NCBI GenBank assembly: GCA_017411885.1
Contig: JAFQPF010000092.1
Span: 1-6,372, forward strand
Direction of reading: 5' to 3'
DNA: 6,372 nucleotides
Source of the DNA: Clostridia bacterium
GTDB taxonomy: Bacteria; Bacillota_A; Clostridia; Oscillospirales; CAG-272
Below are positions 4,781 through 6,372 of this stretch, piece after piece. Within the stretch, counting starts at the first letter, position 1; the number at the start of each line of letters is the position of its first letter. The position numbers and the translations under genes were made by a program. The notes below the pieces were generated by a model. That model was not told the origin of the DNA and ran no database searches. It saw only the letters and a list, made by a program, of their open reading frames with translations.

Positions 4781-6372
4781 ATGAAATGGACAGGCTTAAA
4801 CGAGCTTCGCGAAAAGTACCTCTCGTTTTTTGAATCGAAGGATCACCTCAGACTCCCCAGCTACCCCCTCGTGCCGATAAACGACAAGTCACTTTTGCTC
4901 ATAAACTCGGGTATGGCTCCGATGAAAAAGTTTTTTACAGGTGAGGTAGAACCGCCCCGTCGCCGTGTCACCACCTGCCAGAAGTGTATCAGAACGCCCG
5001 ACCTTGAAAGAGTAGGTCACACAGCGCGTCACGGTACTTATTTTGAAATGCTCGGAAACTTCAGCTTTGGCGATTACTTCAAGGATGAAGCGATCGCGTG
5101 GTCATGGGAGTTTCTTACAAAAACGCTTGAGATCCCCGCAGAGCTTCTCTGGCCGTCGATTTACGAAAACGACGAAGAGGCTTACAAGATCTGGACAGAG
5201 GATATCGGCGTTGATCCTGCTCACGTTGTAAGACTCGGCAAGGCAGACAACTTCTGGGAGCACGGTACAGGCCCTTGCGGTCCCTGCTCCGAAATATACT
5301 TTGACCGCGGCGAAAAGCGCGGCTGCGGCTCGCCCGACTGTAAGCCGGGCTGTGACTGCGACAGATTTATGGAGATCTGGAACAACGTGTTCTCACAGTT
5401 TGACAACGACGGAAACGGCAACTACACAGAGCTTGCACAGAAGAATATCGACACCGGTATGGGACTTGAACGTCTTGCCTGCGTAATGCAGGACGTAGAC
5501 AATATGTTCGAGGTAGATACTATCAGAAAGATACTCGACTACGTTTGCTCTATTGCTAAAAAGAATTACGGAGACGACGCGGCAGACGATATTTCCATCC
5601 GCGTTATCACCGACCATATCAGAAGCGCGACGTTTATGATATCCGACGGCGTTATCCCCTCAAACGAGGGCCGCGGATACGTTCTCAGACGTATTTTAAG
5701 ACGCGCAAGCCGTCACGGAAAGCTCCTCGGCATTGACAGAATGTTCTTGCCCGAGCTTTGCGAGGTGGTTATCGGCGAAAACAAGGCAGGTTACCCCGAG
5801 CTTGAGGAAAAGAGAGATTACATCCTCAAGGTTATTTCGATCGAAGAGGAGCGCTTTAACGCGACTATCGACTCGGGTCTTGCTATCCTTAACGGCATCA
5901 TCGAAAAGGCAAAGGCTGACGGCGTAAAGACGGTTTCGGGCGAGGATGCGTTCAAGCTTTACGACACCTTCGGCTTCCCGATCGACCTCACGCGCGAAAT
6001 TCTTGAAGAAAACGGACTTGCTACAGACGAGGACGAATTCAAGAAGCTTATGGCGGATCAGCGCGAGCGCGCAAGAAGCGCAAGAGCTAACATAAGCGGT
6101 TGGAGCGATCAGTCAAAATCGCTTATCACAGGCTTTGAAAAGACAGAATTTACAGGCTATACCGACACGGTCACCGAAGCTAAGGTCATCGGCATCATCG
6201 CCGACGACGAGGCGCGCGAAAGCGTGTCCGAGGGTGAATTCACTCTCGTGCTTGACAAGACTCCCTTCTACGGCGAGGGCGGCGGTCAGGTCGGCGACAC
6301 CGGTGTTATTACCGGCGAAAACCTTTCGGTCGAGGTTATCGACACCAAAAAGACCGACGGCGTTTACATTCA
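4781..6372 (+). CDS. alaS: Alanyl-tRNA synthetase, N-terminal part (cut by window end)
   Basis: Charges tRNA-Ala with alanine in the cytoplasm and, through its editing domain, removes mischarged Ser or Gly. The window holds 530 full codons plus two bases of a protein usually about 870-880 aa; the frame stays open to the edge. Visible parts: the class II catalytic core with LINSGMAPMKKFF (40-52), TCQKCIRT (65-72), motif 2 HGTYFEMLGNFSFGDYFK (84-101), GPCGPCSEIYFD before a cysteine cluster C182-X4-C187-X3-C191-X-C193, then IWNNVFSQF, and motif 3 GMGLERL (226-232). A tRNA-recognition helical region with NEGRGYVLRRILRRASRHG follows, then the beginning of the editing domain at TPFYGEGGGQVGDTG (from 494). 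The HxxxH/CxxxH editing metal site and the C-Ala domain lie beyond the window. The ATG at 4781 starts the expected MKWTGLNELREKYLSFFE; AAGGA lies 11 nt upstream, slightly far. No frameshift is seen. Confidence 0.97.
   Translation, partial: MKWTGLNELREKYLSFFESKDHLRLPSYPLVPINDKSLLLINSGMAPMKKFFTGEVEPPRRRVTTCQKCIRTPDLERVGHTARHGTYFEMLGNFSFGDYFKDEAIAWSWEFLTKTLEIPAELLWPSIYENDEEAYKIWTEDIGVDPAHVVRLGKADNFWEHGTGPCGPCSEIYFDRGEKRGCGSPDCKPGCDCDRFMEIWNNVFSQFDNDGNGNYTELAQKNIDTGMGLERLACVMQDVDNMFEVDTIRKILDYVCSIAKKNYGDDAADDISIRVITDHIRSATFMISDGVIPSNEGRGYVLRRILRRASRHGKLLGIDRMFLPELCEVVIGENKAGYPELEEKRDYILKVISIEEERFNATIDSGLAILNGIIEKAKADGVKTVSGEDAFKLYDTFGFPIDLTREILEENGLATDEDEFKKLMADQRERARSARANISGWSDQSKSLITGFEKTEFTGYTDTVTEAKVIGIIADDEARESVSEGEFTLVLDKTPFYGEGGGQVGDTGVITGENLSVEVIDTKKTDGVYI

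Overview
The window looks like chromosomal DNA of a Gram-positive anaerobe of the Clostridia, perhaps near Ruminococcaceae/Oscillospiraceae. This is inferred from purine-rich GGAG/AAGG ribosome sites, consensus TTGACA/TATAAT promoters, a clostridial-style kinase plus murQ pair, the cysteine-rich AlaRS type, and dispersed GTAGGGGCG hairpin repeats. The genus cannot be fixed from the sequence alone.

Layout. (1) 44-2025, plus strand: a two-gene murein-recycling unit. The first gene is a BadF/BadG/BcrA/BcrD-type amino-sugar kinase with an XRE helix-turn-helix domain fused in front. The second is murQ, the MurNAc-6-phosphate etherase, 17 nt downstream. The kinase would supply MurNAc-6-P (or GlcNAc-6-P) and MurQ would turn MurNAc-6-P into GlcNAc-6-P and D-lactate. 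(2) 2029-2995: an independent transcription unit with a strong promoter starting 3 nt after the murQ stop, a 10-TM EamA/DMT transporter, and a clear Rho-independent terminator. (3) 2996-3664: about 670 bp with no credible gene, lying between two convergent 3' ends and packed with about a dozen near-perfect inverted repeats. It is the least explained part of the window. (4) 3665-4555, minus strand: a membrane-anchored stand-alone ComEC/Rec2-type metallo-beta-lactamase-fold hydrolase. (5) 4556-4780: a divergent promoter region serving (4) and alaS; both promoters have extended -10 elements, and the alaS leader is short, with one hairpin and no T-box. (6) 4781 to the window end: the N-terminal 530 codons of alanyl-tRNA synthetase, cut by the window edge.

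The two most interesting points are the HTH-kinase fusion next to murQ, which could be a one-protein murein-sugar kinase and sensor of its own operon, and the hairpin mosaic at 3043-3635. No CRISPR array, tRNA, rRNA, transposase or phage gene was recognised.
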